Positions 25,398 to 34,199 of a stretch of 64,000 nucleotides of DNA are shown here, piece by piece. A program made the position numbers and the translations under genes. Source of the DNA: JACIYW01 sp014359745 (GTDB taxonomy: Bacteria; Pseudomonadota; Alphaproteobacteria; Rhodobacterales; Rhodobacteraceae); the NCBI GenBank assembly GCA_050433985.1, contig JBNPWE010000002.1, positions 238,570 to 302,569 on the forward strand, read 5' to 3'. Within the stretch, counting starts at the first letter, position 1. Each line of letters begins with the position of its first letter. The notes beneath the pieces are model-generated. The model was not told the origin of the DNA, did no database searches, and saw only the letters and a program-made list of their open reading frames with translations.

Positions 25398-26306
25398 ATG
25401 CGGGTGATATTCATGGGCACGCCGGAATTTTCGGTGCCGGTGCTGGATGCGCTGGCGGGCGCGCATGAGGTTGTGGCGGTCTATTGCCAGCCCCCCCGCC
25501 CCGCGGGCCGTGGCAAGCGGGATCGCGCCTCGGCGGTGCAGGTGCGGGCCGGGGAACTGGGGCTTGAGGTGCGGCATCCGCTGACGCTGAAGGATGCCGG
25601 GGCGCAGGCCGAATTCGCGGCGCTGCACGCCGATGTGGCGGTGGTGGTGGCCTATGGGCTGATCCTGCCGCAGGCGGTTCTGGATGCGCCGCGTCTGGGG
25701 TGCCTGAATATCCACGCCTCGCTGTTGCCGCGCTGGCGCGGGGCGGCGCCGATTCAGCGGGCGGTGATTGCGGGGGATGCGAAAACCGGCGTGTGCATCA
25801 TGCAGATGGCGGCGGGGCTGGATACCGGGCCGGTGTTGTTGCGCGAGGCGACGCAGATCGGGGCGCAAGACACGGCGGGCGACCTGCACGACCGGCTGTC
25901 GGCGATGGGTGCGCGGCTGATCATGGCGGCGTTGGCGGACCTGCCCGCGCTTTCCCCCGAACCGCAGGCCGAAGTCGGCGTGACCTATGCCGCCAAGATC
26001 GACAAGGCCGAGGCGCGGGTGGACTGGACCCGCCCGGCGGCCGAGGTGGATCGGCTGATCCGGGGCCTGTCGCCCTTTCCGGGCGCCTGGTGCGAATTGG
26101 GTGGCGAGCGCATAAAGCTGCTGCGCAGCCATCTGGCGGCCGGGACAGGCGCCCCCGGCACCGTTCTGGGCGGGTTGACCGTGGCCTGCGGAACCGGCGC
26201 CGTGACCGTGACCGAGGTGCAGCGCGCGGGCAGGCGGCCGATGGTGGCGGCGGAATTCCTGCGCGGCACCGATCTGGCACCGGGCACGCGGTTGGGGCCG
26301 GGCTGA
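25398..26306 (+). CDS. fmt: Methionyl-tRNA formyltransferase
   Basis: Formylates initiator Met-tRNA using 10-formyltetrahydrofolate. Visible: the start MRVIFMGTPEFSVPVL, the folate-site HASLLPRWRGAAPIQRA with the catalytic Asn/His pair in LNIHASLLPRW, the QMAAGLDTGPVLL region, and the C-terminal OB-like domain starting near RVDWTRPAAEVDRLIRGLSP. 302 residues, standard. It follows two deformylase genes, completing the formyl-methionine cycle. Confidence 0.96.
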   Translation: MRVIFMGTPEFSVPVLDALAGAHEVVAVYCQPPRPAGRGKRDRASAVQVRAGELGLEVRHPLTLKDAGAQAEFAALHADVAVVVAYGLILPQAVLDAPRLGCLNIHASLLPRWRGAAPIQRAVIAGDAKTGVCIMQMAAGLDTGPVLLREATQIGAQDTAGDLHDRLSAMGARLIMAALADLPALSPEPQAEVGVTYAAKIDKAEARVDWTRPAAEVDRLIRGLSPFPGAWCELGGERIKLLRSHLAAGTGAPGTVLGGLTVACGTGAVTVTEVQRAGRRPMVAAEFLRGTDLAPGTRLGPG

Positions 26307-26358
26307 ATGCGGGTTTCGGTTAAGGGCCTGTTAACCATCCTCAACGCAGAGTTGCGGC

Positions 26359-27033
26359 ATGTGGCGGGTGGTCCTGTGCCTTTTGCTGATTTGCCTGATC
26401 GCGCCGCAGGGCCACGCCGGGCCGTGGCCGCGTGAAAAAGGGCAGACATTCGTCTCTGTCTGGGCCGGGGAGGAGCGGGTCGCGGGGCTGAGCGGTCGGC
26501 TGGCGGGAAGTTACAGCGAATATGGGGTGACCGACCGCGTAACGGTATCTACCGCGGTCGAAAGCCGCGCGGCGGCAAGCGAGGTGATGCGATGGGAGGT
26601 GGGCGCGCGCTGGTATCTGGGCGATGTCGGCGCGGGGGCGCCGATTTCGGTCGGGCTGGGGGTGCAGCGCGGCACGGTGCTGGCCGGGCCGAAACCCGCG
26701 ACGCGGGCGCGGGTGGTGGTGCATTACGGGCGCGGGTTTGACAGACCGTTGCAGGGCGGCTGGTTGCGCAGCAGCGTGTCGGTGCTGCCATCCTTTGGCG
26801 GCGAGGGGACCGATTTCGAAACCTACAGCCAGGCGGGCCTGCGCCCCACCGCAAAATCCCTTGTGATGCTGAGCATCGGCACCTATCACACCGACCGTGA
26901 CGATTTCCTGAAAATCTCGCCCGCGCTTGGCCATGAGATTGGCCGCCTTGGCACCCTGGTGGTCGAGGCCACGCAAGAGATCGGCAATGACCGCGACCGG
27001 CGGCTGACGGTTGCGCTTTGGCGGCGGTTCTAG
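26359..27033 (+). CDS. Exported protein, probable outer-membrane beta-barrel
   Basis: 224 residues with a clear signal peptide (VLCLLLICLIAPQGHA, cleaved near residue 20). The mature part shows alternating hydrophobic/polar strands (VTVSTAVESRA, ISVGLGVQRGTVLAG, LRSSVSVLPSF) and ends in an aromatic residue (VALWRRF), all typical of small outer-membrane barrels. No specific family is recognised; similar genes next to fmt appear to be a Rhodobacteraceae feature. Confidence 0.7.
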   Translation: MWRVVLCLLLICLIAPQGHAGPWPREKGQTFVSVWAGEERVAGLSGRLAGSYSEYGVTDRVTVSTAVESRAAASEVMRWEVGARWYLGDVGAGAPISVGLGVQRGTVLAGPKPATRARVVVHYGRGFDRPLQGGWLRSSVSVLPSFGGEGTDFETYSQAGLRPTAKSLVMLSIGTYHTDRDDFLKISPALGHEIGRLGTLVVEATQEIGNDRDRRLTVALWRRF

Positions 27034-27070
27034 GTCAGCCCCCCACGCTAACCGTACAGAAAAACGCTTT

Positions 27071-27096
27071 TTCCCATCCTCTCGAAAAAAATACTC
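27071..27096 (-). repeat. GAGTATTT element, copy 4 (GGATGGGAA type)
   Basis: On the minus strand: GAGTATTTTTTT, CGAGA, GGATGGGAA, followed by AAAGCGTTTTTCTGT, shared with copies 2 and 5. It sits between convergent genes. Confidence 0.8.
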
Positions 27097-27164
27097 AAAT
27101 CCCGCACCCGCCGTGGGCGCCCCGGTCAAGGGACCGACCCCGGCGGGCTGAACCCTGCTTTTGG

Positions 27165-27626
27165 CTAGGCGCGCGAGGGTTTGAACGGGGCCATGCCCGC
27201 GCGCGCCAGTTCATCCGCGCGTTCGTTTTCGGGATGGCCCGCGTGGCCCTTGACCCATTCCCACGTCACATCGTGTTGGGCCTGCGCCGCATCGAGGCGC
27301 TGCCACAGGTCGATATTCTTGACCGGTTTTCCGGTCGAGGTGCGCCAGCCCTTGCGTTTCCAGCCTGGCATCCAGTCGCAGATGCCGTTTTTCACATAGG
27401 CGCTGTCGGTCACGATGGTGATGGCGGCGTCGCGTTTCAGGCTTTCAAGCGCCGAGATCGCGGCCAACAGCTCCATCCGGTTGTTGGTTGTCAGCGCCTC
27501 GCCGCCCGACAGCGCGCGCTCTTTGACCACCGTGTCGCCGTCGCGGGCCTGCATCAGGCAGCCCCAGCCGCCCGGACCGGGATTGCCGGAACAGGCGCCA
27601 TCGGTAAAGGCGTAAAGTTTCGCCAT
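27165..27626 (-). CDS. rnhA: Ribonuclease HI
   Basis: Cuts the RNA strand of RNA-DNA hybrids. The four catalytic acids are visible: Asp in YAFTDGACSGNPGPGGWG, Glu in NNRMELLAAISAL, Asp in IVTDSAYVKNGI and Asp in HPENERADELARAG. The basic handle WMPGWKRKGWRTSTGKPVKN is present. 153 residues from the Met at 27626; the longer upstream frame has no family similarity. Confidence 0.96.
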   Translation of the reverse strand: MAKLYAFTDGACSGNPGPGGWGCLMQARDGDTVVKERALSGGEALTTNNRMELLAAISALESLKRDAAITIVTDSAYVKNGICDWMPGWKRKGWRTSTGKPVKNIDLWQRLDAAQAQHDVTWEWVKGHAGHPENERADELARAGMAPFKPSRA

Positions 27627-27853
27627 GCCATCCCCCATCGTCATCGTGCCGCGCGGTGTGTTGCGCGGCTTCAAGGGGGTCTGAATCCCCATGGCGGGAA
27701 AGGCAAGGGAAAGATTGCAGTGGGGTGGGGGCGAACCGCCGCGAAACCGGGCATCTGATCGATATCGGCGGGTCTTTACGGTGTTTGTGCGCAGAGTGCC
27801 CTCGACCCCGAAAAATCCTGCCCCTATGATAGCGGAAAAAGAGGAGTGCGCAG

Positions 27854-28633
27854 GTGTCGCGGCCAATCGTGGGGATCATCGGCAATCGCCATCTGGTCAA
27901 CGATCAGTATGAGGTGCTTGGCGGCGGCTTGATGAATGCCGACGCCCTGGCCGGGGTGGCGGATGCGATGCCGGTGATGATCCCGGCGGACCCATCGCTG
28001 GTTACCGTGGCCGAACTGCTGGATATGTGCGACGGCTTCCTTCTGACCGGCGCGCGCCCGAATGTGCACCCCGAGGAATATGGCGAAAGCGCCACCGAGG
28101 CGCACGGGGCCTTCGATCGGTGCCGCGATGCCATCGCCTTGCCGCTGATCCGCGCCTGCGTGGAACGGGGCCAGCCATTTTTCGGGATTTGCAGAGGTTT
28201 TCAGGAGGTTAACGTGGCGATGGGCGGCACGCTGCACCCCGAGATCCGCGATCTGCCCGGCCGCATGAACCACCGGATGCCACCGAACGCCACGGTTGAC
28301 GAGCAATTCGCCCTGCGCCACACGGTGCGCTTTACCCGCAACGGGGTGTTTCACCGGCTGTTGGGCGCGGAGGAAGTGATGACCAATTCCCTGCACGGGC
28401 AGGGCATCAAGACGCCGGGTCAACGCATCGTGATCGATGGCCGCGCCCCCGATGGCACCGCAGAGGCGATCTATGTAAAGGGCGCGCCGGGCTTTGCCCT
28501 GTCGGTGCAATGGCATCCCGAATACAATGCCGCCACCGACCCGGTGTCGCGGCCGCTTTTTCAGGCGTTCGGCGATGCGGTGCGCGCCTTTGCCGGGTGC
28601 CGCCGCGCGGGTGCGGTTCGGCAAACCGCCTGA
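27854..28633 (+). CDS. Class I glutamine amidotransferase-like hydrolase (PuuD-like)
   Basis: A gamma-glutamyl hydrolase of the PuuD family, which splits gamma-glutamyl-GABA or related compounds. The nucleophile Cys113 is in FFGICRGFQEVNVAMGG and the catalytic His in SVQWHPEYNA; GFLLTGARPNVHPEEYG is the usual substrate-side motif. GTG start, 259 residues. No polyamine genes adjoin it, so the substrate is open. Confidence 0.87.
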   Translation: MSRPIVGIIGNRHLVNDQYEVLGGGLMNADALAGVADAMPVMIPADPSLVTVAELLDMCDGFLLTGARPNVHPEEYGESATEAHGAFDRCRDAIALPLIRACVERGQPFFGICRGFQEVNVAMGGTLHPEIRDLPGRMNHRMPPNATVDEQFALRHTVRFTRNGVFHRLLGAEEVMTNSLHGQGIKTPGQRIVIDGRAPDGTAEAIYVKGAPGFALSVQWHPEYNAATDPVSRPLFQAFGDAVRAFAGCRRAGAVRQTA

Positions 28634-28681
28634 GCCGCGTTGGTGCGGGTTTGATTCGGGCCCTTGACCGGCGCGGGAATT

Positions 28682-28705
28682 GAGTATTTTTTCGAGAGGA
28701 TGGGA
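28682..28705 (+). repeat. GAGTATTT element, copy 5 (GGATGGGA type)
   Basis: GAGTATTTTTT, CGAGA, GGATGGGA, then AAGAGCGTTTTTCTGT. Between the convergent amidotransferase and Hint genes. Confidence 0.8.
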
Positions 28706-28822
28706 AAGAGCGTTTTTCTGTGCGCTCACGTCGTGGGTCTGATGGCGCGCCGGGGCCAGGCATCATCCAGATATGGAAAACAGCCCCGCAGGGCGCTTTT
28801 TCAATAAGTGCTTTGGCCCGGA

Positions 28823-29941
28823 TCAGGCCGCCAGAACCTTGCCGCCGCCAAGCAGAATAGCGGCTTCCGACATCGACAGCATCCGCCGGGCATAAGCGCC
28901 GTAGGAATGCGGTTCCGATACCAGCGCCGGGAACATCGCCAGCAGGGATGCGCGCTGCGGTGCCTCGACCAGATCAAGCGATGTCGAGGCGGGGTGGAAG
29001 CTTTCGGTTTCCAGGCCGTTGGCCCAGATCACCTGATGGCGTTCGAACATCAGGTGGATATAGGTCACCTCTCGCAAGGCCCGGTCAACGGCGATGGAGC
29101 GGTTGTTGACCAGATCCTGCGCACGGACCAGAACCTCGGGTGCGTTGAACAGGCTTTGCGCCTTGCGCCCGCGCACCAGCATGCGGTGATGCGGGGACAC
29201 CAGAAGATCGCGTTCGGGCCGGTCGATACCCAGCGCGCCGGCCCGGAACCGGATCGGTCGCAATGTGGGCATCGCGTAAAGCCGCGCGCCCGTCATGCGC
29301 CGCGCGCCGATCCACAGGATTTCCTGCGGGCCGTCGTCACGGGTCAGCACCTTGTCGCCCGGCGCAAGATCCTGGATCGGCCGCAGCTCGCCCTCGGTCC
29401 GGATCAGGGTGCCCGAGGCGAAACAGATCACGCTGTCGGTTTCGGGTTCGCCGACCACCGCTTCTCCCGCCTCGATGATGCCGGGATCGCGGAGTTTTCG
29501 GACAACCCACAGATCGGTGTCGCGCGGCGGAACGTCATTGTGAAACATCACCAGCGGCGTCGGGCTGTGCGGTGTCTTGATGATGGTGGCGGTAAAGCTG
29601 TTGCGCCCGTCGGTCAGGAAAAATCCCTGATCCCGGTCGTCAGAGGCGTCTTGTTGCAAGTCGCACCCCGGATCGCCCCCCGGATCGCCCCCCGGATTTC
29701 GCTGTTCCAGCGCCGCGCCCACCAGCCGTTTCACCGCCCGCGCCGCGCGTTTTCGTGCGTCTGCCGCCCCTTGTGCATCGCAAAGCCGCAGCGGGCCTTG
29801 TGATGTGTCGACGCAAACCGCCTCTCCGCCCCAGCGCCAGGTGGCACCGACATCAAGTTGCCTGAGCGGGGCGGCGGTGACGCCGTCCAGCGAAGTTTGC
29901 GACCAAGAGATGACAAACGTGCCCTTCAAGCCCGTCATCAT
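28823..29941 (-). CDS. Hint-domain (hedgehog/intein) protein
   Basis: 372 residues. The Hint domain begins at Cys in ICFASGTLIRTEGELRPIQD, continues with LAPGDKVLTRDDGPQEILWI and has the TPxH-like block LLVSPHHRMLVRG plus VLVRAQDLVNN and YIHLMFERHQVIWANGLETE. Such stand-alone Hint proteins are common in Rhodobacteraceae; they can self-process but their physiological role is unclear. The N-terminal part (about 175 residues) is different from known exteins and carries a short GGDP tandem repeat (29666-29697). Confidence 0.88.
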   Translation of the reverse strand: MMTGLKGTFVISWSQTSLDGVTAAPLRQLDVGATWRWGGEAVCVDTSQGPLRLCDAQGAADARKRAARAVKRLVGAALEQRNPGGDPGGDPGCDLQQDASDDRDQGFFLTDGRNSFTATIIKTPHSPTPLVMFHNDVPPRDTDLWVVRKLRDPGIIEAGEAVVGEPETDSVICFASGTLIRTEGELRPIQDLAPGDKVLTRDDGPQEILWIGARRMTGARLYAMPTLRPIRFRAGALGIDRPERDLLVSPHHRMLVRGRKAQSLFNAPEVLVRAQDLVNNRSIAVDRALREVTYIHLMFERHQVIWANGLETESFHPASTSLDLVEAPQRASLLAMFPALVSEPHSYGAYARRMLSMSEAAILLGGGKVLAA

Positions 29942-30025
29942 GCCTGTAAACCTTAACCTGCCATCTTTTTTTATTAGGCAAAAGTTAACACGGAATGATT
30001 CGTCTGTATAGCCCTGATTCCATTG

Positions 30026-30994
30026 TCAGAATCGCATGTCTATCTTGATCGATCCGACGATCTGGTCATCCGGCTGGCCGACGAATTCCTCGCTGAGCCA
30101 GGTTGCGCCATAAAAGATTTCGCCCCAGCCCCCGCGCCAGTGAAGGCCGCCGCGCAGGCGCTTTCGTGTGTTTTTCAGTTCTGAATCAGATAGATACTCG
30201 CTGTTCTCAATGTGGGTAATGTCACCGCCAAAGATCAGGCTGACACCTGGGGTCTGGTCTAGATCGATTCCGCTATAGCGCTGCCCGGTGGTCGTGTCGC
30301 GCAACAGCAGCGCGTTTTGACCGTACCGGCCGAACACGATATCGCTGCCGACCCGCGCAAAGGTTTCGACGCCGGCCTGCGCCTCGGCAAAGGGACGCAG
30401 GCGGATGGTGTCGGTCAGCGCGAAACTGTGGCCGATTTCACCCGACAGGGTTGGATAGAATGCATTGCCGATCTGCGTGCTCAGCACCCCCGGATCGGTC
30501 AGCCCCAGGATGTCGTGCGTGACCTTCTGGAATTCGTCCAGCCCGGTTTGCGGCCCGGTGATCGCCAGATCGGCGCCCAGCCGCATGTCGGCCAGCGGGA
30601 TGGCGAAATGGGTGTGCACCCCGAAGGTCAGCGTTCCGGCATAGCGCCGGTCGCCGGGTTTCAGGCGGGCCAGATTGTCGGGCGCGATGATTTCGGCACG
30701 GGCCCGGAATTCCAGGATATCGCCGAAGGTGGCGGGGGCCTGCCCGTCCCATCCGCTGCCGTAAAGCAGGCTGAATGTGTAGGCCCCGGTGCGCCACCGG
30801 TCCTTGCCGTCGCCGATATAGTCATTGGTGAACATGTGGCCCCAGCCAAGCGCGGCCCGACTCATGTTCTGACCCATGTTCTGGCCCATGTTCTGGCCCA
30901 TACCCTGTGCCGCGACCATCGACCCCAGTGCCACGACCAGACCGGCGGCGATTACAAAGGCGGGGATCCGTTCACCAAGCTTGCGCATCCCCAC
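30026..30994 (-). CDS. LpxR-like lipid A deacylase family outer-membrane protein
   Basis: A DUF2219/LpxR-type beta-barrel of 322 residues. LpxR removes the 3'-acyloxyacyl chain of lipid A at the outer membrane. After the signal peptide (FVIAAGLVVALGSMVAAQ) come the characteristic FTNDYIGDGKDRWRTGAYTF and later barrel strands such as EFRARAEIIAPDN and LRGGLHWRGGWGEIFYGATW, ending in IKIDMRF with the terminal aromatic. Between signal peptide and barrel lies a tandem MGQN repeat (three 12-base units, 30866-30901). With eptA elsewhere in the window, this is a second lipid A-modifying enzyme. Confidence 0.85.
   Translation of the reverse strand: MGMRKLGERIPAFVIAAGLVVALGSMVAAQGMGQNMGQNMGQNMSRAALGWGHMFTNDYIGDGKDRWRTGAYTFSLLYGSGWDGQAPATFGDILEFRARAEIIAPDNLARLKPGDRRYAGTLTFGVHTHFAIPLADMRLGADLAITGPQTGLDEFQKVTHDILGLTDPGVLSTQIGNAFYPTLSGEIGHSFALTDTIRLRPFAEAQAGVETFARVGSDIVFGRYGQNALLLRDTTTGQRYSGIDLDQTPGVSLIFGGDITHIENSEYLSDSELKNTRKRLRGGLHWRGGWGEIFYGATWLSEEFVGQPDDQIVGSIKIDMRF
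30866..30901 (-). repeat. Three 12-base tandem units encoding MGQN
   Basis: The unit ATGGGCCAGAAC repeats three times in frame near the N-terminus of the LpxR-like protein; copy number could vary by slippage. Confidence 0.75.
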
Positions 30995-31108
30995 TCCTTG
31001 TTAAAATCGGGTTGGGCGCACTATATGTTGATTACGGCATTGCTGCTAGGGGTTCTGATCGGGCCGGGCCATGAAATTTCGGTGGACAGCGCCCACCGGG
31101 GGCGCGGT

Positions 31109-31648
31109 TCAATCGGCCATCGGTGGCCAGGGCCGTTGCGCATCGGCGCGCACCCAATCCTGAACCCAGTCGGGCAGGGCCGGGCTTTCGCCGCTGCCGC
31201 CCAGCGCGCGGTCAAGTTCGGCGGGTGCGATGATGCCGCCCTTGCCACGCCGGGTAATGGCCAATCGGATCAGGATATGCGCCGTGGCCTCGCCCCGCGA
31301 AAACATCGCCTGTTCCATATAGATGAACCGCGCATCCCATCCCAGCGCCCGGCTGCGCATCGTCAGCCGTTGAAACGCCGTAACCCGGCGACGGTAACGC
31401 ACCGAAGCCCCGGCCACCGCCATCCCCCAGTCCCTGGTGCGCAGAACCTGGGCGATTCCGCTGCGCCGCATGAACGGGATGCGGCCCAGATCGAACAGGG
31501 TCAGGGTGCGGCCGTTGTTCAGTTCCATCCACGGGTCCATATCCCAGGGCCAGCAGATGTGATGCGACAGATGCTCCTCGCCCATGCCGAGCGGCGGGTC
31601 ATTCCTGTGCACCAGGATTTCCTTGATCAGTCTGGCAAAGGGATACAT
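31109..31648 (-). CDS. Acyl-CoA thioesterase (hotdog fold)
   Basis: A 4HBT-type hotdog thioesterase of 179 residues. Family blocks: HHICWPWDMDPWMELNNGRT with the catalytic-loop Asp, LTLFDLGRIPFMRRSGI, and AVAGASVRYRRRVTAFQRLT followed by FIYMEQAMFSRGEATAHILI. It is probably cytosolic and acts on acyl-CoA or acyl-ACP; the natural substrate cannot be seen. Confidence 0.85.
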   Translation of the reverse strand: MYPFARLIKEILVHRNDPPLGMGEEHLSHHICWPWDMDPWMELNNGRTLTLFDLGRIPFMRRSGIAQVLRTRDWGMAVAGASVRYRRRVTAFQRLTMRSRALGWDARFIYMEQAMFSRGEATAHILIRLAITRRGKGGIIAPAELDRALGGSGESPALPDWVQDWVRADAQRPWPPMAD

Positions 31649-31776
31649 GCGCGCCTCCTGCCGCCCGGTTGCCCCAGGTGCGCGGCAAGGTCAAGGCCAA
31701 CGTGGGGCGGAATGCCGGTTGCCTTGGTGGGGCCGGGCCTTTACCCATGGCGCGGCAATAACCGGGAAAGGCCACC

Positions 31777-32064
31777 ATGCAATCGCTTTTGCAAATCCTG
31801 CTGCTGATACTTGATGTGGCAAAGTTCATCCTGATCGCCCAGATCATCATGAGCTGGCTGATCAACTTTCAGGTGCTCAACCTGCGCCAGCCGCTGGTCG
31901 CGCAGATATGGGACGGGCTGAACCGGCTGCTGGAACCGATCTATTCAAGGGTGCGGCAGTTCGTGCCGGTGATGGGCGGGCTTGACCTGGCGCCGCTTGT
32001 GGTGCTGATCGCGATCTATGCGCTGCGCATCGTGCTGATGAACAACGCGGCGGCGTTTTACTGA
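31777..32064 (+). CDS. YggT family membrane protein
   Basis: 95 residues with two membrane segments, matching YggT: MSWLINFQVLNLRQPLVAQI, WDGLNRLLEPIYSRVRQFVP and GLDLAPLVVLIAIYALRIVL. The YggT family (related to chloroplast Ycf19) is tied to membrane or division functions, but biochemistry is lacking. recQ starts 15 bases after it, so co-transcription is likely. Confidence 0.9.
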   Translation: MQSLLQILLLILDVAKFILIAQIIMSWLINFQVLNLRQPLVAQIWDGLNRLLEPIYSRVRQFVPVMGGLDLAPLVVLIAIYALRIVLMNNAAAFY

Positions 32065-32079
32065 TCGCGGCAGGTTCGC

Positions 32080-34152
32080 ATGGCGACTGACAGGTTGAAC
32101 CCGATGCAAGCGCCCCAGGATCTTTTATCCTCCGTTTTCGGCTTTTCGGCCTTTCGCCCCGGTCAGGCCGATATCGTCGCGGCGGTGACAGCGGGGCGCA
32201 ACACGTTGGCGATCATGCCGACGGGGGGCGGCAAATCGCTGTGTTTTCAGTTGCCTGCACTTTGCCGCGGCGGGGTGACGGTGGTCATATCGCCACTGAT
32301 CGCGCTGATGCGCGATCAGGTGCGGGCGTTGCGGGCGGCCGGGGTTGCGGCGGGCGCGCTGACATCCGGCAACACCGGGGAAGAAACCGAAGAGGTGTTC
32401 GCCGCCCTTGATGCGGGGCGGCTGAAGCTGCTGTACATGGCGCCGGAACGGCTGGCGGCGGCGGGCACGGCGGCACTGCTGCGGCGGATCAACTGCACGA
32501 TGATCGCCGTGGACGAGGCGCATTGCGTCAGCCAGTGGGGCCATGATTTTCGCCCCGATTACCTGTCGATCGGGCCGCTGCGCCGCCAGATGAACGTGCC
32601 GTTGGCCGCCTTTACCGCCACCGCCGATGCCGAAACCAGGGCCGAGATCGTCACCCGCCTGTTCGACGGGGTAGAACCCGAAACCTTTCTGCACGGCTTT
32701 GACCGGCCCAATATCCATCTGGCGTTTCAGGCCAAGGCCAATCCGCGCAAGCAGATCCTGGGGTTTGCGGGGGCGCGCAAGGGGCAATCTGGCATTGTTT
32801 ACTGCGGCACGCGGGCGAAAACCGAAACCCTTGCCCGCGCCCTGAACGAGGCCGGGCACGCCGCCTGCGCCTATCACGGCGGCATGGATGCCGAGGAACG
32901 CCGCCATGTCGAAGGCCGGTTCCAGACCGATGACGGGCTGATCGTGGTGGCCACCGTGGCCTTTGGCATGGGCATCGACAAACCCGATATCCGCTGGGTC
33001 GCCCATGCCGATCTGCCCAAATCCATCGAAAGCTATTACCAGGAAATCGGCCGGGCCGGGCGCGATGGCGCGCCCGCCGAAACGCTGACGCTTTACGGGG
33101 CCGATGATATCCGCCTGCGCCGGTCGCAGATCGACGAGGGGTTGGCGCCGGGCGACCGCAAATCCGCCGACCACGCCCGCCTGAACGCGCTTCTGGGCCT
33201 GGCCGAGGCGCTGGGATGTCGGCGTCAGGTGCTTCTGGGCTATTTCGGCGAGGTGACGGACCCCTGCGGCAATTGCGATCTGTGCGACCGGCCCGCCGCG
33301 CTGTTTGACGGCACCGATGCGGTGCGCAAGGCGCTTTCGGCGATTCTGCGCACCGGCGAATATTTCGGCACCGGCCATCTGATCGACATCCTGACCGGCA
33401 CCAGTACCGACAAGGTGCGCGCGCGCGGCCATGATGCACTGCCCACTTTCGGGGTGGGGCGCGATCTGTCGAAACCGGTCTGGCAGGCGGTGTTCCGGCA
33501 GATGATGGGCCGCGATCTGGTGCGCCCCGATCCCGAACGCCATGGCGCGCTGCGCATGACCGAACCGGCCCGCCCGGTGCTGCGCGGCGAGGCCACCGTG
33601 ACTCTGCGCCGCGACAGCGTCGAGGCGGCGGATGCCGCGCGCGCGCCCGCCCGCGCGCTGGTAGGAGAGGAGGACGCGCCGCTGCTGGCCGCCCTGAAGG
33701 CGAAGCGCCGCGAACTGGCCGAGGCGGCGCGGGTGCCCGCCTATATCATTTTCACCGACCGCACCCTGATCGAGATGGCCGAACGCCGCCCCGCCACCCT
33801 TGACCAGATGGCCGGCATCACCGGCGTGGGGGCGAAAAAGCTGGAAAGCCATGGCGCGACATTTCTGGAGGTGATCACCGGCGCGCGCGCCGATGCCATC
33901 CATCCGGCGCGGCGCAAGCTGGCCGGGCGCGACGCGGGTGTGCTGTTCGACCGGCTTTATGCCGCGCAAGCAGATCTTTGCCGCGGGGAAGACGGCACCG
34001 GCAAGTTCCTGACCTTTCCCAACACCACGTTGCGCAGGATTGCCGAACAGCGCCCCGCGACCCTGGCCGATCTGGGGCGGATCGCGGGCGTCGATCCGCA
34101 AAAGGCCGACCGGTTCGGCGCGGCGTTTCTGGCGGTCGTGAACGAGTCGTAA
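32080..34152 (+). CDS. recQ: ATP-dependent DNA helicase RecQ
   Basis: 3'-5' DNA helicase of recombination repair. Motifs: AIMPTGGGKS (Walker A, Lys52), DEAH (145-148) in IAVDEAHCVSQWGHDFRPDY, FTATADAETR, GIVYCGTRAKTE and GRAGRDG. The zinc-binding Cys residues are in CGNCDLCDRP, followed by the RQC winged helix. At the C-terminus there appear to be two HRDC-type domains: one near 535-610 (IIFTDRTLIEMAERRPATLD) and a second near 625-690 (FLTFPNTTLRRIAEQRPATL). 690 residues is longer than the single-HRDC E. coli protein (about 610). Confidence 0.95.
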   Translation: MATDRLNPMQAPQDLLSSVFGFSAFRPGQADIVAAVTAGRNTLAIMPTGGGKSLCFQLPALCRGGVTVVISPLIALMRDQVRALRAAGVAAGALTSGNTGEETEEVFAALDAGRLKLLYMAPERLAAAGTAALLRRINCTMIAVDEAHCVSQWGHDFRPDYLSIGPLRRQMNVPLAAFTATADAETRAEIVTRLFDGVEPETFLHGFDRPNIHLAFQAKANPRKQILGFAGARKGQSGIVYCGTRAKTETLARALNEAGHAACAYHGGMDAEERRHVEGRFQTDDGLIVVATVAFGMGIDKPDIRWVAHADLPKSIESYYQEIGRAGRDGAPAETLTLYGADDIRLRRSQIDEGLAPGDRKSADHARLNALLGLAEALGCRRQVLLGYFGEVTDPCGNCDLCDRPAALFDGTDAVRKALSAILRTGEYFGTGHLIDILTGTSTDKVRARGHDALPTFGVGRDLSKPVWQAVFRQMMGRDLVRPDPERHGALRMTEPARPVLRGEATVTLRRDSVEAADAARAPARALVGEEDAPLLAALKAKRRELAEAARVPAYIIFTDRTLIEMAERRPATLDQMAGITGVGAKKLESHGATFLEVITGARADAIHPARRKLAGRDAGVLFDRLYAAQADLCRGEDGTGKFLTFPNTTLRRIAEQRPATLADLGRIAGVDPQKADRFGAAFLAVVNES

Positions 34153-34199
34153 CCTGTGGCCCGCGCGTCCGCATCCCGACAACGGGCGATGGACGGGGG

